From NCBI GenBank assembly GCA_026393675.1, contig JAPKZQ010000046.1, forward strand, positions 1 through 64,000: a DNA stretch of 64,000 nt, written 5' to 3'. A program made the translations under genes and the position numbers. This document shows positions 56,027 through 64,000 of the stretch, one piece after another; within the stretch, counting starts at the first letter, position 1, and every line of letters starts with the position of its first letter. This DNA is from Acidobacteriota bacterium (lineage in GTDB: Bacteria; Acidobacteriota; Vicinamibacteria; Vicinamibacterales; JAKQTR01). The notes beneath the pieces were generated by a model. The model ran no database searches, was not told where the DNA came from, and saw nothing but the letters and a program-made list of their open reading frames with translations.

Positions 56027-56956
56027 ATGATCGTGCGTCGTGCTCACCTGAGAGGAGCGGTCATCGGACTCCTGCTCATCGCAACGTCGGCACCAGTTGT
56101 CGGCCGCGCCGGCGTCCAGGGCGGCGAGTCGAAGCCCGTGTTGCGCCTGGCCACCACCACCAGCACGGCCGACACGGGCCTGCTGAGCGCGCTGCTGCCC
56201 GATTTCGAGCGCCAGTGCGGCTGTCGCGTGGATGTGGTGGCCGTCGGCACGGGTCAGGCACTCGGACTCGGACGGCGCGGCGACGTGGACGTCCTGCTGG
56301 TACACGCGCGCGAGGCCGAGGACGCGTTTATCGCCGAAGGCCACGCCACGCGTCGCGACGACGTGATGTACAACGACTTCGTCATCGTCGGGCCGGCTGC
56401 CGATCCGGCGGGGATCGGAAAGACGAAGCTGGCCGTCGAGGCGTTCAAGGCCATCGGCAAGGCGAACGCAGCATTCGCGAGCCGCGGCGACAAGTCGGGC
56501 ACGCACACGAAGGAACTCGCGCTCTGGAAGTCGGCCGGTCTCGCGCCCACCAGGAAAATGTCCTGGTACCTGTCGGTCGGCCAGGGCATGGGCGAAACGC
56601 TGACATTTGCGAGCGAGCGTCAGGCGTACACGCTGAGCGATCGCGCCACATGGCTCGCGATGCGCGGCAAACTGACCGGGCTCCGGTTGCTGTTTGGCGG
56701 CGAGACGCTGGCGGCCAATCCTGATCGCGATCTGCGCAACGACTACGGCATCATCGCCATCGGCCAGACCCGACATCCGTTCGTGCAGGCGGCGTTGGCG
56801 GCGCGCTTCGTCGAATGGATTCTCTCAAAGCCGACACAGGACCGCATCGGCGCCTTCGGCGTCGATAGGGTTGGCCAGCCGCTGTTCTACCCGAACTCGC
56901 ACAGGCGGCCGAACACGCGCGACGCCGGCCAGGTGACGTCGATCACCGTGCGCTGA
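56027..56956 (+). CDS. tupA: Tungstate/molybdate ABC transporter binding protein
   Basis: A 309-aa protein with a signal peptide at ~1-25. The mature start VLRLATTTSTADTGLLSALL carries the TTTS motif that contacts the oxyanion in TupA. VVAVGTGQALGLGRRGDVDV and MYNDFVIVGPAADPAGI are equally typical. TupA binds tungstate, often also molybdate, with high affinity. It lies 56 bp after the membrane anchor of a Mo/W enzyme, so it probably supplies that cofactor. The SD agagga is rather distant (10 nt). Confidence 0.93.
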   Translation: MIVRRAHLRGAVIGLLLIATSAPVVGRAGVQGGESKPVLRLATTTSTADTGLLSALLPDFERQCGCRVDVVAVGTGQALGLGRRGDVDVLLVHAREAEDAFIAEGHATRRDDVMYNDFVIVGPAADPAGIGKTKLAVEAFKAIGKANAAFASRGDKSGTHTKELALWKSAGLAPTRKMSWYLSVGQGMGETLTFASERQAYTLSDRATWLAMRGKLTGLRLLFGGETLAANPDRDLRNDYGIIAIGQTRHPFVQAALAARFVEWILSKPTQDRIGAFGVDRVGQPLFYPNSHRRPNTRDAGQVTSITVR

Positions 56957-56965
56957 CGACATGGT

Positions 56966-57038
56966 GACAACCGGTTTCAAAACCCGTTCTGGCGGCCGGA
57001 ACACGTGCCGCGCGCACAGGTTTCGAAACCGTCTCCAG
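56966..57038. repeat. 73-bp palindromic repeat, family G, copy 2
   Basis: Lies between tupA and tupB, starting 10 bp after the tupA stop. Inverted relative to copy 1 (7571-7643), with 59 of 73 positions equal. It carries ggtttcaaaacc and ggtttcgaaacc ends. It abuts the sequence encoding the tupB N-terminus. Confidence 0.75.
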
Positions 57039-57093
57039 AAGGTGTCTCATCGATAGCATCCTGCGTGCACTCGGAGAGCCGGCATTAGTCGCG

Positions 57094-57714
57094 GTGGTGG
57101 CCCTCACCTTCCGCGTGACCGGCATTGCGCTGCTCCTGGCGACCATCGTCGGCGTGCCCATCGGCGCCGCCCTCGGTCTCGCGCGCTTTCCGGGCCGCCG
57201 CCTCGTGACGCTCGTGCTCTACACCGGGATGGGACTGCCGCCCGTCGTCGTCGGGTTGTTCGTCTACGTGGCGTTCTCGAGAAGCGGCCCGCTTGGCGAT
57301 CTCGGGTGGCTGTTCACACCCGCCGCCATGATTGCGGCGCAGACCATCATTGCGTTTCCGCTAGTGGCTGCGCTCACGATGAGCGCGGTGGACGGCGTCG
57401 ATCGGGACCTGCGCCTGCAGGTCCGTGCGCTGGGCGCCACGCGGTGGCAACTGGCCTGGACCGTGCTCCGCGAGGCCCGCATCGGCGTCACGGCCGCGAT
57501 CGTGGCGGCGTTTGGCGGGATCATCTCGGAGGTGGGCGCGGTCATGTTGGTCGGCGGGAACATCGAGGGCCAGACGCGGGTGCTGACGACCGCGATCATG
57601 CTGTATGCGCGCCAGGGCGACTTCGCCCTCGCCATGGCGCTTGGCCTCATCCTCATCGCGCTCGCGCTGGCCGCTAATGCCGTCCTGCTTCAACTCCAGG
57701 GGCGGTCGCGATGA
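57094..57714 (+). CDS. tupB: Tungstate ABC transporter permease (start uncertain)
   Basis: 206 aa from GTG 57094, but the true start is probably upstream: the in-frame codons before it read IDSILRALGEPALVAV, the usual TupB N-terminus, and the frame is open to 56968 without any ATG, GTG or TTG. A GAAGG SD-like run lies just before an ATC at 57049. About five to six TM segments follow (e.g. LVTLVLYTGMGLPPVVVGLF), and the EAA loop is LQVRALGATRWQLAWTVLRE. Residues in the final third (FGGIISEVGAVMLVGGNIEG) are TupB-like. ATGA overlap with tupC. Confidence 0.85.
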   Translation: MVALTFRVTGIALLLATIVGVPIGAALGLARFPGRRLVTLVLYTGMGLPPVVVGLFVYVAFSRSGPLGDLGWLFTPAAMIAAQTIIAFPLVAALTMSAVDGVDRDLRLQVRALGATRWQLAWTVLREARIGVTAAIVAAFGGIISEVGAVMLVGGNIEGQTRVLTTAIMLYARQGDFALAMALGLILIALALAANAVLLQLQGRSR

Positions 57715-58436
57715 GCGGCACCGGACCGGCTTACCGCATCACCGATCTGCGCCATCGCTATGGCAGTCGCATCGTGCTGGACGTGCCAGCGCTCGACATC
57801 GCGCGTGGCGAGACGCTGGCCGTCATCGGCCCGAGTGGCGCGGGAAAAACGACGCTGCTGCGCCTGTTGCAATTTCTCGAACGGCCGACGGAGGGCAGGA
57901 TTGAGTACGCGGGAACGCCGGCCGTTTTTCCGATGCCAATCGAGATCAGCCGAACTGTCACCACGGTGTTTCAGCGGTCGGTCATGCTGGACCGATCGGT
58001 CCGCGACAATGTCGTGTTCGGACGCCGTCTCCGCGGCAGCCGAGCATTCGCCGATGTCGACGCCCTGATCGAGCGGTTGGCGCTGCAGCACCTGGCGAAG
58101 GCGCCCGCCCGGTCGCTCTCGGGCGGCGAGATGCAGCGCGTCGCGCTCGCCCGCGCCATTGCCACCGGGGCCGACGTGCTGCTGCTCGACGAACCGGCGG
58201 CAAACCTGGATCCCCGCAATGTCGCCATCGTGGAAGCGATGATCAAGGAACTCCAGGGACGGGGCACGACGCTGGTGCTCGTCACGCACAACACGCACGA
58301 AGCCCGCCGCCTGGCGTCGCGGACGCTGGTCCTGCTCGATGGCCAAGTGATCGAGGTGGGGCCAACCGCCACGGTCTTCGACTCGCCGGCCGACCCCCGC
58401 ACCCGAGGCTTCCTGCGCGGCGACTTCATCTACTGA
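57711..58436 (+). CDS. tupC: Tungstate ABC transporter ATPase
   Basis: A 241-aa protein from ATG 57711. Walker A GPSGAGKTTLLRLL (~43-56), Q-loop TTVFQRSVMLDRSV, signature [16 protein letters not shown], Walker B VLLLDEPAANLD and H-loop TLVLVTHNTHEA are present. There is no TOBE domain. Completes TupABC. A perfect palindrome follows the stop. Confidence 0.93.
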   Translation: MSGTGPAYRITDLRHRYGSRIVLDVPALDIARGETLAVIGPSGAGKTTLLRLLQFLERPTEGRIEYAGTPAVFPMPIEISRTVTTVFQRSVMLDRSVRDNVVFGRRLRGSRAFADVDALIERLALQHLAKAPARSLSGGEMQRVALARAIATGADVLLLDEPAANLDPRNVAIVEAMIKELQGRGTTLVLVTHNTHEARRLASRTLVLLDGQVIEVGPTATVFDSPADPRTRGFLRGDFIY

Positions 58437-58459
58437 GAAATGGGGCCAGGCCCCATTTC
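58437..58459. terminator. Palindrome between convergent tupC and GH27 genes
   Basis: Arms gaaatggggcc (58437-58447) and ggccccatttc (58449-58459), almost no loop. It could form a hairpin in both transcripts; the flanking a/t bases give only a weak tail. Confidence 0.5.
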
Positions 58460-58481
58460 GCCAGGCCGCCTCATTGTTGCC

Positions 58482-60551
58482 TTATCTGGGCCGGCCAATC
58501 TTGATCAGCACCGCGCCGTGGCGAGGCACCGTCGCCGAAAACTGATCGGTGGCGCTGCCGAGATCCCGGTGGAGCCACAAATCGCGAACCGGTTGGCTGC
58601 CCGACAGGCCCAGCGCCGAGAGCTTCACAGCCACCGTGGTCGGTTCGGGGCCGCGGTTAAACAGGCCCACGGCCATCGTGCCATCCGAAAGCGGTTTCGC
58701 CCAGACGTCGTACCGACCGTCGCCTGCGAGACGACCTGCCGCCTTGCCGAGCACGTCCTGATTGACGGCCAGCACTTCCGGGTTGCCGAGCAGGTTGACG
58801 GTGAACTCGTCAATCCGCGACATGTCGGCGCCAATCAGAAGCGGCGCCGCCTGCAGGCTCCACAACGAGATGTGGGTGATCTGCTCGTTTGGCGTCAACT
58901 GTGTCGGCCTTGCCGTATCGGTCCGCCCCCAGCCCACCATGCCGACGACGAGCATGTCGGTGTCGTTCCAATGGCCGGGGCCCGCGTACTTCTCGTGACC
59001 GGTTTGCTCGAAGCCGATGCCAGACATCGACGGCCATGTGTCGGTGATGTCGCCGGTCACCCGCCACAGGTTGCCGCCGACCTCGTCGCCCCACTCCCAG
59101 ACGTTGCCCCAGCCGTACTGGCAGAGACTGTAAACGAAGTCGCGATCGAGCGTGTCGAGGATGCCGCGCATCAGCACGTATGGCTTCTTCAGATCCGCGA
59201 GGTTGTTGCGATCGCCCTCGTAGGAGCACCAGTCGTACTTGATGTAGTCGAAGCCCCACTTCGACCACGTGCGCGCGTCCTGCGCCTCGTGCTGGAAGCT
59301 GCCGTCGTACCGCTGCTGGCACGTGCGCGGCCCTGGCGACGAGTAGATCCCGATTTTGAGGCCGAGCCCGTGGACGTAGCCGGTGAGCGCCTTCATGTCG
59401 GGGAACTTCTCGTTCGCGGTGATCTCGCCTGTCGCCGTGCGCGGCCCTTCCCACGCATCGTCGATGTTGATGTACGTATAGCCCTGGGCCGCCAGACCGC
59501 TTCTGACCATGCCGACAGCCGCCGCGCGCACTTTCGCATCATCCACGCGGCCGCCCCATACATTCCACGAGTTCCACCCGAGCGGAGGCGTGAGCGCCAG
59601 CGCATCCTTGCCGCCGACAATCGTGATGGCGCCGGTGGTCCGGCCTTTGGGTCCGGTGACCGTGACAGTGACGGCCGTCCGGCCCTCGCGCCTGAGCGCC
59701 CCGCGGATGACGCCCGTCTTCGAGTCGAGCGTGAGCCCGGCCGGCAGGTTCTTCGCCGCGAAGGTCAGCGGCCCCTCGCCCGACGCGGGAATCATGAATT
59801 GGAAGGGGCGCCCGGGCGTGGCGCCGGTGATGCGGGGATGGTTGATGCGCGGCTCGGCAGTCCGGCTCGATGCCATCGGCGGCGGCGCCTCAACTGGCGG
59901 TGTCACGACCTCGGGCTTTGACGTGGCCTTCTGGACCGGCAGGATCATCGCACCGCCCCAGACCACCGTGTCACCCTGAGGGCCGTCGCCGCCGTCATGC
60001 ACGGAGAGGACGAGGCGTTGGGCGCCGGCGAGATCAATCGAGATCGGCCGGGGCGCGTCGGCGGCCTTCATCAGGCCGGAGTCGCCCACATGCTTGCCGT
60101 CGACCCAGACGTCGAACGTGACGCTGCCGGGGCCGCTTTTCGCCGTGTCGTCGATACCGACCATCGAAACGAACCGTCTGGCCTGGCCCTTCAGATCGAT
60201 CGCGAGGTCTGTGTTGACGTTGAGGGGCAAGCCGTGCGCGTACGTCACGCCACCGAGCGAGAGAACGAGCGGCGCGGGAGGCGTTGGGGGAGGCGCTGGA
60301 GCAGGCGCTGGCGGCGGCGTGGCCGGTTGTCCGGGCTGGGCCTGTCCGCGTTGCGGCTGAGCCGGCGGGCGCGGAGCACGCGGGCGGCGGATTGAGGCCC
60401 GACTCAGATCGAGGCTGTCGATCCAGATGGCATTGGCCGCGTCGATGAGGGTGAGCGATGCCGGGTCCTGCATCTCGACGCGCTCAGCGACGAGCGCGCC
60501 GCCCAGTCCGAGCGCCAGCGCCGCGACGACGATGATCTTTGATGAGGTCAT
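58482..60551 (-). CDS. Secreted GH27 alpha-galactosidase-like protein with NPCBM domain
   Basis: A 689-aa protein with a signal peptide at ~1-22. Residues ~30-215 hold an NPCBM-type carbohydrate-binding module interrupted by a Pro/Ala/Gln-rich stretch. Residues ~235-300 are an Ig-like domain (ITGATPGRPFQFMIPASGEG). Residues ~315-610 are the GH27 barrel: LTPPLGWNSWNVWGG, NIDDAWEGPRTATGEI, GLKIGIYSSPGPRTC, FDYIKYDWCSYEG with the nucleophile Asp, and MSGIGFEQTGHEK. A C-terminal beta-sandwich ends the protein. Expected to release alpha-galactosyl (or N-acetylgalactosaminyl) units outside the cytoplasm. Start ATG 60551. Confidence 0.92.
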   Translation of the reverse strand: MTSSKIIVVAALALGLGGALVAERVEMQDPASLTLIDAANAIWIDSLDLSRASIRRPRAPRPPAQPQRGQAQPGQPATPPPAPAPAPPPTPPAPLVLSLGGVTYAHGLPLNVNTDLAIDLKGQARRFVSMVGIDDTAKSGPGSVTFDVWVDGKHVGDSGLMKAADAPRPISIDLAGAQRLVLSVHDGGDGPQGDTVVWGGAMILPVQKATSKPEVVTPPVEAPPPMASSRTAEPRINHPRITGATPGRPFQFMIPASGEGPLTFAAKNLPAGLTLDSKTGVIRGALRREGRTAVTVTVTGPKGRTTGAITIVGGKDALALTPPLGWNSWNVWGGRVDDAKVRAAAVGMVRSGLAAQGYTYINIDDAWEGPRTATGEITANEKFPDMKALTGYVHGLGLKIGIYSSPGPRTCQQRYDGSFQHEAQDARTWSKWGFDYIKYDWCSYEGDRNNLADLKKPYVLMRGILDTLDRDFVYSLCQYGWGNVWEWGDEVGGNLWRVTGDITDTWPSMSGIGFEQTGHEKYAGPGHWNDTDMLVVGMVGWGRTDTARPTQLTPNEQITHISLWSLQAAPLLIGADMSRIDEFTVNLLGNPEVLAVNQDVLGKAAGRLAGDGRYDVWAKPLSDGTMAVGLFNRGPEPTTVAVKLSALGLSGSQPVRDLWLHRDLGSATDQFSATVPRHGAVLIKIGRPR

Positions 60552-60621
60552 GATGTGTTCCCTTCGCGGTGATCATACTGCCGGATCTTCACCTGTGCAT
60601 CGCTCACGCCGGCCTCTGACC

Positions 60622-61077
60622 TCAAATGGCCGGATCCCTCTCGACCGAGGTCTGCAGGATGACGAAGGTCTCGGTCGACTGGATCTCCTTGATACTCTGC
60701 AGGCGCTCCGAGAGAAACGCATAGAGCTCGGGGATCCCCCGAGTCATGACCTTCGCCAGGAGGCTGTAGGTTCCCGTCGTGTAGTGCACCTCCACGATTT
60801 CTGGAATCGCCTTGAGCCGTTCCTGGGTCTGCGCGCTCAGGCCCGCCTTGGTCAGCGTGATGCCAACGAAGGCCGAGACGCCAAGTCCCAGCCCCGCATA
60901 ATCCAACACCGCCCTCGAACCCTTGATGACGCCCGCCTCCCGAAGTCTGCTGACACGCTGGTGAATGGCGCCGCCCGAGACGTCCAATGCGCGCGCAATT
61001 TCGAGGAACGGTTTGCGGGCATCCTTCACCAAGGCGCGCAGGATGGAACGGTCAAGATCATCGATGGCATGTTTCAC
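60622..61077 (-). CDS. Lrp/AsnC-family transcriptional regulator
   Basis: A 151-aa protein. N-terminal HTH (LDRSILRALVKDARKPFLEI; GAIHQRVSRLREAGVIKGSR) and RAM effector domain (~65-145; IPEIVEVHYTTGTYSLLAKV with the G-x-Y/D-x3 ligand turn). Members form octamers that wrap DNA and respond to amino acids. It is divergent from an asparagine-synthetase-like gene, mirroring the asnC-asnA arrangement in enterobacteria. Direct repeats in the shared leader are plausible binding sites. Confidence 0.92.
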   Translation of the reverse strand: MKHAIDDLDRSILRALVKDARKPFLEIARALDVSGGAIHQRVSRLREAGVIKGSRAVLDYAGLGLGVSAFVGITLTKAGLSAQTQERLKAIPEIVEVHYTTGTYSLLAKVMTRGIPELYAFLSERLQSIKEIQSTETFVILQTSVERDPAI

Positions 61078-61109
61078 GAACCCCCCTCTCAGGCACTATT
61101 AGCTAATTT

Positions 61110-61148
61110 TCACAATATTACGGTCAATAGTATCAAGTTATCACAATT
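61110..61148. promoter_or_regulatory. Direct repeats in the AsnC/asparagine synthetase leader
   Basis: tcacaata (61110-61117) and tcacaatt (61141-61148) are 31 bp apart, about three DNA turns, in an AT-rich island between the divergent genes. This phasing suits cooperative Lrp/AsnC binding. A TTGACA hexamer (61156-61161) follows. Confidence 0.4.
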
Positions 61149-61276
61149 ATGCCGATTGACATGTATGTAGTGGTAGTCACGTGCGCTTTTCGCTATCATT
61201 CAGTTCTCAGGCGCACATGGTCCTGGCCCACCAGTCACCGCTGGCGGACACGAGCCTGGAATTTAAGGAGGACGTC

Positions 61277-62329
61277 GTGGCGACACCCCGAAGAGACTCA
61301 TCCCTCGCCCTCGGCATTCAGCGGATCGAGCCGGTGGACCTGCAGGATCCCATGGTCCTCGGTTCCCTCGAACAGGCCCGGAGGGCGATGTCCAATCCTC
61401 GGCTCCAGGAGATTCTCGCCGTGCGGACCACCATCCAGCACTATCTCTGCGGCGAGCTGGTCGGTCGTGGCTACGTGCATCCGCCCGTCTACATGCTGGC
61501 GGGCTGCACGGATCCCTTGAACCACTGGACCTACCCGGCCAGGGTCAACTACTACGGCGAAGAGGTGTCGGTCACCCAGTCGCTCATTCTTCAGAAGATC
61601 CTCATGGTCATGCTTTCCGGAGCCCGACAGGTCTTCTGGGCTTCCCCGAACATCCGGATGGAGATGCGCATCGGGCGGAAGGAGTACAAGTACACCTCGG
61701 AGTTCATGCAGGTGGACTTCGAGAAGCGTGACGGAACCTACGAGGAAATGCTCGGGCTCATCTCGGATCTGGTCCGGGGCCTCTATCGGCGCCTCGCCGA
61801 AACCCATGGCGACACCATTCAGCGCTTTCGGGGATCAGCCTTGCCCGAGTTGACGGACCCGCTCAAGGTCATCGACGTCCAGGACATCAAACGGCGGGAG
61901 AGCCTGGAAGACGATGACGCCGTTGAGCGCTGGGCGGCGTCGCGCTCGCAGGGCCGGCCCTTCATTCTCTCGAACCTGCGGAGGGAGGCCTACGACTGTT
62001 TCGAGCCCGAGCAGGGACGCTTTCTCAACTACGACGTGGTCCTGCCGCCTGCGGGCGAGAATCCGCATCCCATCGAGTGTCTGTCGGGCGCCGAGCGGAC
62101 CCGGTCGATCGAGGATCTCGAGCGCCGGATGATGGATCTCAATTACCCCATGGCCTATTTCGCGCCTTTCTTCGATTTGTTCACGTCCCTCGATGGCAAC
62201 GGGGGGAAGATCGCGTGTGCCGGCGCGGGTTTCGGAGTGGAGCGGCTGACGTACGCGATTCTGGGGCTCAAGGACATCCACGAGGTCTATCCCTTTCCCC
62301 GCATGGCCGAAGGGCGGATCGCCATTTAG
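61277..62329 (+). CDS. Asparaginyl-tRNA-synthetase-like asparagine synthetase
   Basis: I start at GTG 61277 (350 aa), because AAGGAGG stands 5 nt upstream. It is a class II aminoacyl-tRNA-synthetase catalytic core: motif 2-like VFWASPNIRMEMRIGRKEYK...YTSEFMQVDFE, and motif 3 in AGAGFGVERLTYAILGLKDI. An N-terminal anticodon-binding OB domain is missing. Such AsnRS/AspRS paralogues without the OB domain are known as ammonia-dependent asparagine synthetases (archaeal-type AS-A), making Asn from Asp, ATP and ammonia. The divergent AsnC-type regulator supports that role. A free-standing aaRS-like enzyme with another substrate remains possible. Confidence 0.8.
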   Translation: MATPRRDSSLALGIQRIEPVDLQDPMVLGSLEQARRAMSNPRLQEILAVRTTIQHYLCGELVGRGYVHPPVYMLAGCTDPLNHWTYPARVNYYGEEVSVTQSLILQKILMVMLSGARQVFWASPNIRMEMRIGRKEYKYTSEFMQVDFEKRDGTYEEMLGLISDLVRGLYRRLAETHGDTIQRFRGSALPELTDPLKVIDVQDIKRRESLEDDDAVERWAASRSQGRPFILSNLRREAYDCFEPEQGRFLNYDVVLPPAGENPHPIECLSGAERTRSIEDLERRMMDLNYPMAYFAPFFDLFTSLDGNGGKIACAGAGFGVERLTYAILGLKDIHEVYPFPRMAEGRIAI

Positions 62330-62385
62330 TCTCGCGCAGGATCGGGCGTGACGACGTTGACGAGGCAGCAAGGCCATCGCCCCGG

Positions 62386-62826
62386 CTATTTTCTTGTCGG
62401 CGCGAGATGCGCGTCGAGGAACGCGTCGATGTCGGCAAGCGTGCTGTAAGCCAGCGACGTGGCGTGCCGGTGAGAAAGTCCGCTGATCATGCGTGAGATC
62501 GCGCCCTGCCGGTCGGCGTGATAGAGCACGTAGGCGCACTGGCCCGACTGCGCCGCACGGCCGAGAATGTAGCCGACCTCGAATCCCACACCGAAGCTGG
62601 AGCCCGACGCCTCGGCCACAAGGATGTCGGCGGCGTCGAGCCACTCGACATCCCGCGTGAACACGTGCTCGGCGGTCACACGGCTTTCGACCGCCTCAAC
62701 ATCGTCTCGAAGCAGGTGCGACGTCAGCACCTCGTGCCCGAGATGCACGAGCCGATCGTGAATGTGACGCGCCGCCGCAACCGCTCCGCGGTCTCCCCGA
62801 ACAGTACACGCCAGGTAGATACGCAT
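62386..62826 (-). CDS. Nucleoside 2-deoxyribosyltransferase-like protein
   Basis: A 146-aa protein with the NDT/DNPH1 fold: MRIYLACTVRGDRGAV (base site), RDVEWLDAADILVAEASGSS (Asp motif) and FGVGFEVGYILGRA, where the Glu in GFEVGYI is the expected nucleophile. It may hydrolyse deoxyribonucleoside 5'-phosphates (DNPH1/Rcl type) or transfer deoxyribose. It follows the threonine aldolase gene by 52 bp on the same strand. Confidence 0.83.
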   Translation of the reverse strand: MRIYLACTVRGDRGAVAAARHIHDRLVHLGHEVLTSHLLRDDVEAVESRVTAEHVFTRDVEWLDAADILVAEASGSSFGVGFEVGYILGRAAQSGQCAYVLYHADRQGAISRMISGLSHRHATSLAYSTLADIDAFLDAHLAPTRK

Positions 62827-62878
62827 GCCGGCTCCAGTATTCTCATCCCTTCGACCGCCGACCTCGCCTCACCGTCTG

Positions 62879-63943
62879 TCAGGGTCGCGCGAGCGCCGCG
62901 GCCCAGGGCTGGGCCGTCACGGTCGACCGAATCACGTCGATGGCGCGCTCGATGTCCGGTCTCGTAATGCCGCGGTAGGTCACGAAGCGGACCACCGATC
63001 CCATCCCCGGCAGACCGCGCACGCCCTGCTCGCGCAGGTGGGTCGCGAAGGTTGCGGCATCGATGCCCAACCCCTTGACGTCCACATTGACGATGTTGCT
63101 CTGCACGGCGTGCAGATCGACAGACAAGCCTGGGATTAACGCCACGGCTTGGGCGAACAAGCGGGCGTTGTTGTGATCCTCGGCGAGCCGCCCGATCATG
63201 CTCCGCAGAGCGACGAGTCCGGGCGCGGCAATCACGCCGGCCTGGCGCATCGCAGCGCCGAACGACCGGCGCACCTTGCCGGCTCGCTCGATAAAGGCGC
63301 TCGATCCGGCGAGTACCGACCCCACGGGTGCCGACAGGCCCTTCGACAGACAGAAACTGACGGTATCGACCGAACGGACCAGTTCGCGCGCCTCGACGCC
63401 GAGTGCGACCGCCGCGTTGAAGATGCGCGCGCCGTCGAGATGCACCGAGAGGCCGCACTCGCGACCGATGGAGGCCAGTTCGTCGATCTGCGCCGCCGGC
63501 ATCACCGTGCCGCCAGCGGCATTGTGCGTGTTCTCCAGGCACAGGATGCCGCGCGCCGGGTACATCGTTGCCGCCTTCTTCCCGGCCCACCGCACGCGAT
63601 CCGGATCAGGCGCCCCGTAGTGCCCGCCGACAGGAATCACCAGCAGCCCGCAGGCCGCGGCGACGCCGCTGAATTCCATGCCGTACACGTGCGCGCTCTC
63701 CTCGACGATCGCCGCCGCGCCCGGTTCGGCATGCGTGCGCAGCGCGAGCGTATTCGACATCGTGCCGCTGATGGTGAAGACGGCCGCATCCTTGCCCATC
63801 AACCGGGCCGATTCGGCTTCAAGTTCACGAACCGTGGGATCGCCGTCGCGCGAATCGTCGCCCAGTTTCGCCGTCACCATGCTCTGGAGCATCTCCGGCG
63901 TCGGCAGGGTGAGCGTGTCGCTGCGCAGATCGATGAGTGCCAT
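62879..63943 (-). CDS. ltaE: Low-specificity threonine aldolase
   Basis: I start at ATG 63943 (354 aa). A PLP fold-type I enzyme cleaving threonine to glycine and acetaldehyde. Motifs: IDLRSDTLTLPTPEMLQSMV at the start, GDPTVRELE, the substrate/PLP region VEESAHVYGMEFSGV, LENTHNAAGGTVMP, HLDGARIFNAAVALG with the PLP Asp, and SFCLSKGLSAPVGSVLAG with the Schiff-base Lys. Full length. It probably shares a transcript with the deoxyribosyltransferase-like gene. Confidence 0.93.
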   Translation of the reverse strand: MALIDLRSDTLTLPTPEMLQSMVTAKLGDDSRDGDPTVRELEAESARLMGKDAAVFTISGTMSNTLALRTHAEPGAAAIVEESAHVYGMEFSGVAAACGLLVIPVGGHYGAPDPDRVRWAGKKAATMYPARGILCLENTHNAAGGTVMPAAQIDELASIGRECGLSVHLDGARIFNAAVALGVEARELVRSVDTVSFCLSKGLSAPVGSVLAGSSAFIERAGKVRRSFGAAMRQAGVIAAPGLVALRSMIGRLAEDHNNARLFAQAVALIPGLSVDLHAVQSNIVNVDVKGLGIDAATFATHLREQGVRGLPGMGSVVRFVTYRGITRPDIERAIDVIRSTVTAQPWAAALARP

Positions 63944-64000
63944 ATCGCACGACTCCACATACGGGGCCTGACCGATGATCGTCGCTATTGTATCGCGGGG

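Noticed and set aside
58437-58459. Mobile repeat
   Set aside because: A lone palindrome between convergent genes with no second copy in the window; a terminator-like role is simpler.

Overview
The window is GC-rich DNA with dense, mostly operonic genes. It most resembles a chromosome of the Acidobacteriota, probably class Vicinamibacteria. The reasons are paired VWFA-related secreted proteins, many exported peptidases (M14, M28, CocE/S15, M3B), a GH27 and a GHL10 glycoside hydrolase, and a secreted protein ending in 'IRAxHIxELRAAV'-type repeats. This placement is inference; no rRNA or tRNA gene is present to confirm it.

Region 1 (1-5.5 kb) is an integron cassette array without a visible integrase. 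Six attC-like sites of 71-75 bp (212-284, 1495-1566, 2377-2451, 3544-3615, 4035-4105, 4744-4817) each follow the stop codon of one minus-strand gene. A single core site at 5486-5492 closes the array. Cargo: a GH16-like secreted protein, two exported unknowns, a predicted PD-(D/E)xK nuclease, a DUF4177-like peptide, a two-TM zinc-ribbon protein and, in opposite orientation at the edge, a HigA antitoxin.

Region 2 (5.9-9.6 kb) holds two secreted hydrolases. Region 3 (10.0-17.7 kb) is a six-gene plus-strand operon: coiled-coil protein, PspA/IM30-like protein, periplasmic binding protein fused to OmpA, TauC-like permease, TauB-like ATPase, two-TM coiled-coil protein and a Ycf46-like AAA+ ATPase. 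It looks like an envelope-linked transport or stress system and is the best candidate for an undescribed system.

Region 4 (17.7-33.3 kb, minus strand) carries an MFS exporter with ahcY, two VWFA proteins with a 1038-aa unknown, oligoendopeptidase F, a HEAT/DUF349 protein, and a CcmH-like protein followed by two mini-ORFs. Region 5 (33.7-47.5 kb) has an M14 peptidase, rsgA, a 22-residue Cys/Lys-rich microprotein, an M28 peptidase, an ArsR-methyltransferase regulator (SahR-like) before metH, an amidohydrolase and a helical secreted protein.

Region 6 (47.6-58.4 kb) is an oxyanion and redox block: an Rrf2 regulator with a promoter dyad, a sulfate ABC transporter (SBP-CysT-CysW-CysA), a Mo/W-bis-PGD oxidoreductase with four-cluster ferredoxin and membrane anchor, and TupABC tungstate/molybdate uptake. 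TupABC probably feeds the cofactor of the adjacent oxidoreductase. Region 7 (58.5-64 kb) has a GH27 enzyme, an AsnC-type regulator divergent from an AsnRS-like asparagine synthetase, a nucleoside deoxyribosyltransferase-like protein and threonine aldolase.

Several small palindromic repeat families are scattered through the window. One lies in the MetH linker coding sequence, one between cysT and cysW with a 19-bp flanking duplication, and one between tupA and tupB. No CRISPR array, rRNA or tRNA was seen.
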